DNA from: an uncultured Eubacteriales bacterium
Lineage (GTDB): Bacteria; Bacillota; Clostridia; Oscillospirales; Oscillospiraceae
DNA length: 6,554 bases
Assembly (NCBI GenBank): GCA_900550615.1
Contig: URSX01000089.1
Span: 1 to 6,554 of the forward strand
Direction of reading: 5' to 3'
Shown here: in pieces, positions 6,002-6,554 of the stretch
Position numbering within the stretch: position 1 is the stretch's first letter
Layout: every line of letters begins with the position of its first letter
Position numbers and translations under genes: made by a program
Notes under the pieces: model-generated
Databases searched by the model: none
The model's input: the letters and a program-made list of their open reading frames with translations, nothing else
Told to the model about the DNA's origin: nothing

Positions 6002-6420
6002 AGGTAAGCGAGGCTGTCAGCATACCATTACGGCGCTTTTTGCCCCTCTTATCTTGGCGTATGTCAACCCTCCTGTGACCCAGAACTAAAAATCCCTCGA
6101 AAATCCATCACAGGCAGGTACAAAGTAGTTTTTTCGCGTAGTAATGTGGTCAGGCAAGAAAAGTCTCGCAGGGAATATCTGCCGTATTTTCAAGGGTTCT
6201 GACGCAGTATCAGCATATTTCTGCCCGTCAAAATTATCTCTCCTCGTCATTCGATGATATTTCCATATATATTCAACCATTGATATTTTTCAGTTTACTT
6301 TAGCTGATATTCAGCTCCACTTCCCCTTCCTATTCATTTATCGATACTGCTGCCTGACCACCTCCTGTTCCCAGCAGGGTCTTCCGCCTACTTCCATAGA
6401 CTCTTTTGAATCGCTTACCT
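6002..6420. repeat. Outer inverted-repeat pair (10 bp)
   Basis: AGGTAAGCGA at 6002-6011 is the exact reverse complement of TCGCTTACCT at 6411-6420. The arms are about 400 bases apart, and the 11-bp pair 6146-6156 / 6351-6361 is nested inside. The match does not extend past either end. One such pair could arise by chance; the nesting makes it worth recording. Confidence 0.4.
6146..6361. repeat. Inner inverted-repeat pair (11 bp)
   Basis: GTGGTCAGGCA at 6146-6156 is the exact reverse complement of TGCCTGACCAC at 6351-6361, spanning 216 bases. A short palindrome, AGCTGA-TAT-TCAGCT at 6302-6316, lies between the arms. The pair could be the ends of a small element or a long-range RNA stem. No flanking target duplication was seen. 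Confidence 0.4.
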
Positions 6421-6441
6421 AATAATCGGCTTCCCACATGT

Positions 6442-6476
6442 AAAAAGGGCTGTCCCTAAACGGGACAGCCCTTTTT
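6442..6476 (-). terminator. Symmetric intrinsic terminator downstream of the etfA-like gene
   Basis: Arms 6442-6456 and 6462-6476 are perfectly complementary over 15 bp with a five-base loop (TAAAC). The arms begin and end in A5/T5, so the minus-strand transcript has a G+C stem followed by TTTTT. It begins 17 bases past the minus-strand stop codon. The symmetry also lets it stop plus-strand transcription. Confidence 0.9.
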
Positions 6477-6493
6477 GATCGGTAAAAAGAGTC

Positions 6494-6554
6494 TTACTGA
6501 GCGGCCTTCTGGGCCTTGATGGACTCAATCAGCTCGGGAACGACCTTGAACAGG
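6494..6554 (-). CDS. etfA: C-terminal end of a probable electron transfer flavoprotein alpha subunit (partial)
   Basis: Only the last 19 codons are in view; the gene continues beyond the right edge. The minus strand reads LFKVVPELIESIKAQKAAQ and then TAA at 6496-6494. This matches the usual C terminus of EtfA, where a GD-(L/A)-F-x-V-V-P-x-L-x-E pattern closes the FAD-binding domain. EtfA with EtfB carries electrons from acyl-CoA dehydrogenases, and in clostridia takes part in flavin-based electron bifurcation during butyrate formation. The open frame is followed by a strong terminator, which supports a real gene end. The call rests on a short tail, so another protein is possible. Confidence 0.6.
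   Translation of the reverse strand, partial: LFKVVPELIESIKAQKAAQ

Larger units (their letters stand above)
5838..6441. other. Roughly 600-bp gene-poor, A/T-richer segment between convergent terminators
   Basis: No convincing gene is seen. Base use is visibly more A/T-rich than in the flanking genes. Open frames are short and lack ribosome sites, but some look protein-like on the minus strand. One, open at 5841-5927, ends VTEPPCAPGEPKIEGAP. Another, near 6343-6411, reads SMEVGGRPCWEQEVVRQQYR before a stop. A third, at 6086-6280, encodes 64 residues (NYFVPACDGFSRDF at its end). The segment also holds two nested perfect inverted repeats, 6002-6011 with 6411-6420 and 6146-6156 with 6351-6361. 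It could be a decayed mobile element, a dispersed repeat, or a long structured RNA; no family was recognised. Confidence 0.5.

Noticed and set aside
6062..6067. TTGACA on the minus strand as a promoter for the gene-poor segment
   Set aside because: The sequence 16-18 bases downstream (GGCAAA) is not a plausible -10 box.
5770..6078. 102-codon plus-strand frame after the GerMN gene
   Set aside because: It starts at a GTG without a ribosome site and reads straight through the operon terminator; no domain features.
5820..6089. 89-codon plus-strand frame with hydrophobic stretches
   Set aside because: The start lies in the terminator stem, there is no ribosome site, and the hydrophobicity follows from pyrimidine-rich spacer.
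6086..6280. 64-codon minus-strand frame
   Set aside because: Somewhat protein-like but with no Shine-Dalgarno before its ATG and no recognised family; kept only as part of the gene-poor segment.
1..6554. CRISPR array, tRNA genes, intact transposase or integrase
   Set aside because: No regularly spaced direct repeats, no tRNA cloverleaf and no recombinase motifs were found on either strand.

Overview
The window looks like a chromosomal segment of an anaerobic, G+C-rich clostridial Firmicute, probably near Oscillospiraceae/Ruminococcaceae. This is inferred from family content and style only: a GerMN-domain lipoprotein, a ComEA-type protein, an S11 DD-carboxypeptidase, a probable EtfA end, purine-rich Shine-Dalgarno sites and short coupled gene junctions. 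No species can be named from the sequence.

Layout. Positions 1-149 are non-coding and hold two structures: a three-way-junction-like RNA fold ending in a T-run (7-99), and a perfect 19-bp hairpin (106-149) whose right arm contains the stop codon of the next gene. On the minus strand follow an RluA-type pseudouridine synthase (147-827) and, upstream of it, a membrane-anchored D-Ala-D-Ala carboxypeptidase (885-2249), separated by a 13-bp hairpin. A divergent regulatory region (2250-2407) separates these from a plus-strand, tightly coupled four-gene operon: a short ComEA-like helix-hairpin-helix protein (2408-2767), an OmpR/PhoB-type response regulator (2764-3465), a HAMP/HisKA sensor kinase (3443-4843) and a lipoprotein with two GerMN domains (4840-5739). 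All three junctions overlap (4, 23 and 4 bases). The operon ends at a good intrinsic terminator (5802-5837).

Positions 5838-6441 are a roughly 600-base A/T-richer segment without a convincing gene. It carries nested inverted repeats and broken protein-like stretches and is bracketed by two terminators, so it may be a relic or repeat element. The last 61 bases are the 3' end of a minus-strand gene, probably etfA, with a symmetric terminator at 6442-6476.

Function. The regulator-kinase-GerMN lipoprotein trio has the same gene order as the actinobacterial MtrA-MtrB-LpqB envelope-stress module. Here it is joined to a membrane-anchored DNA-binding protein and lies divergent from a peptidoglycan-trimming enzyme. 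A reasonable inference is an envelope-sensing unit in which the lipoprotein tunes the kinase and cell-wall genes are among the targets. This is the most interesting system in the window, but its signal and regulon cannot be read from sequence.
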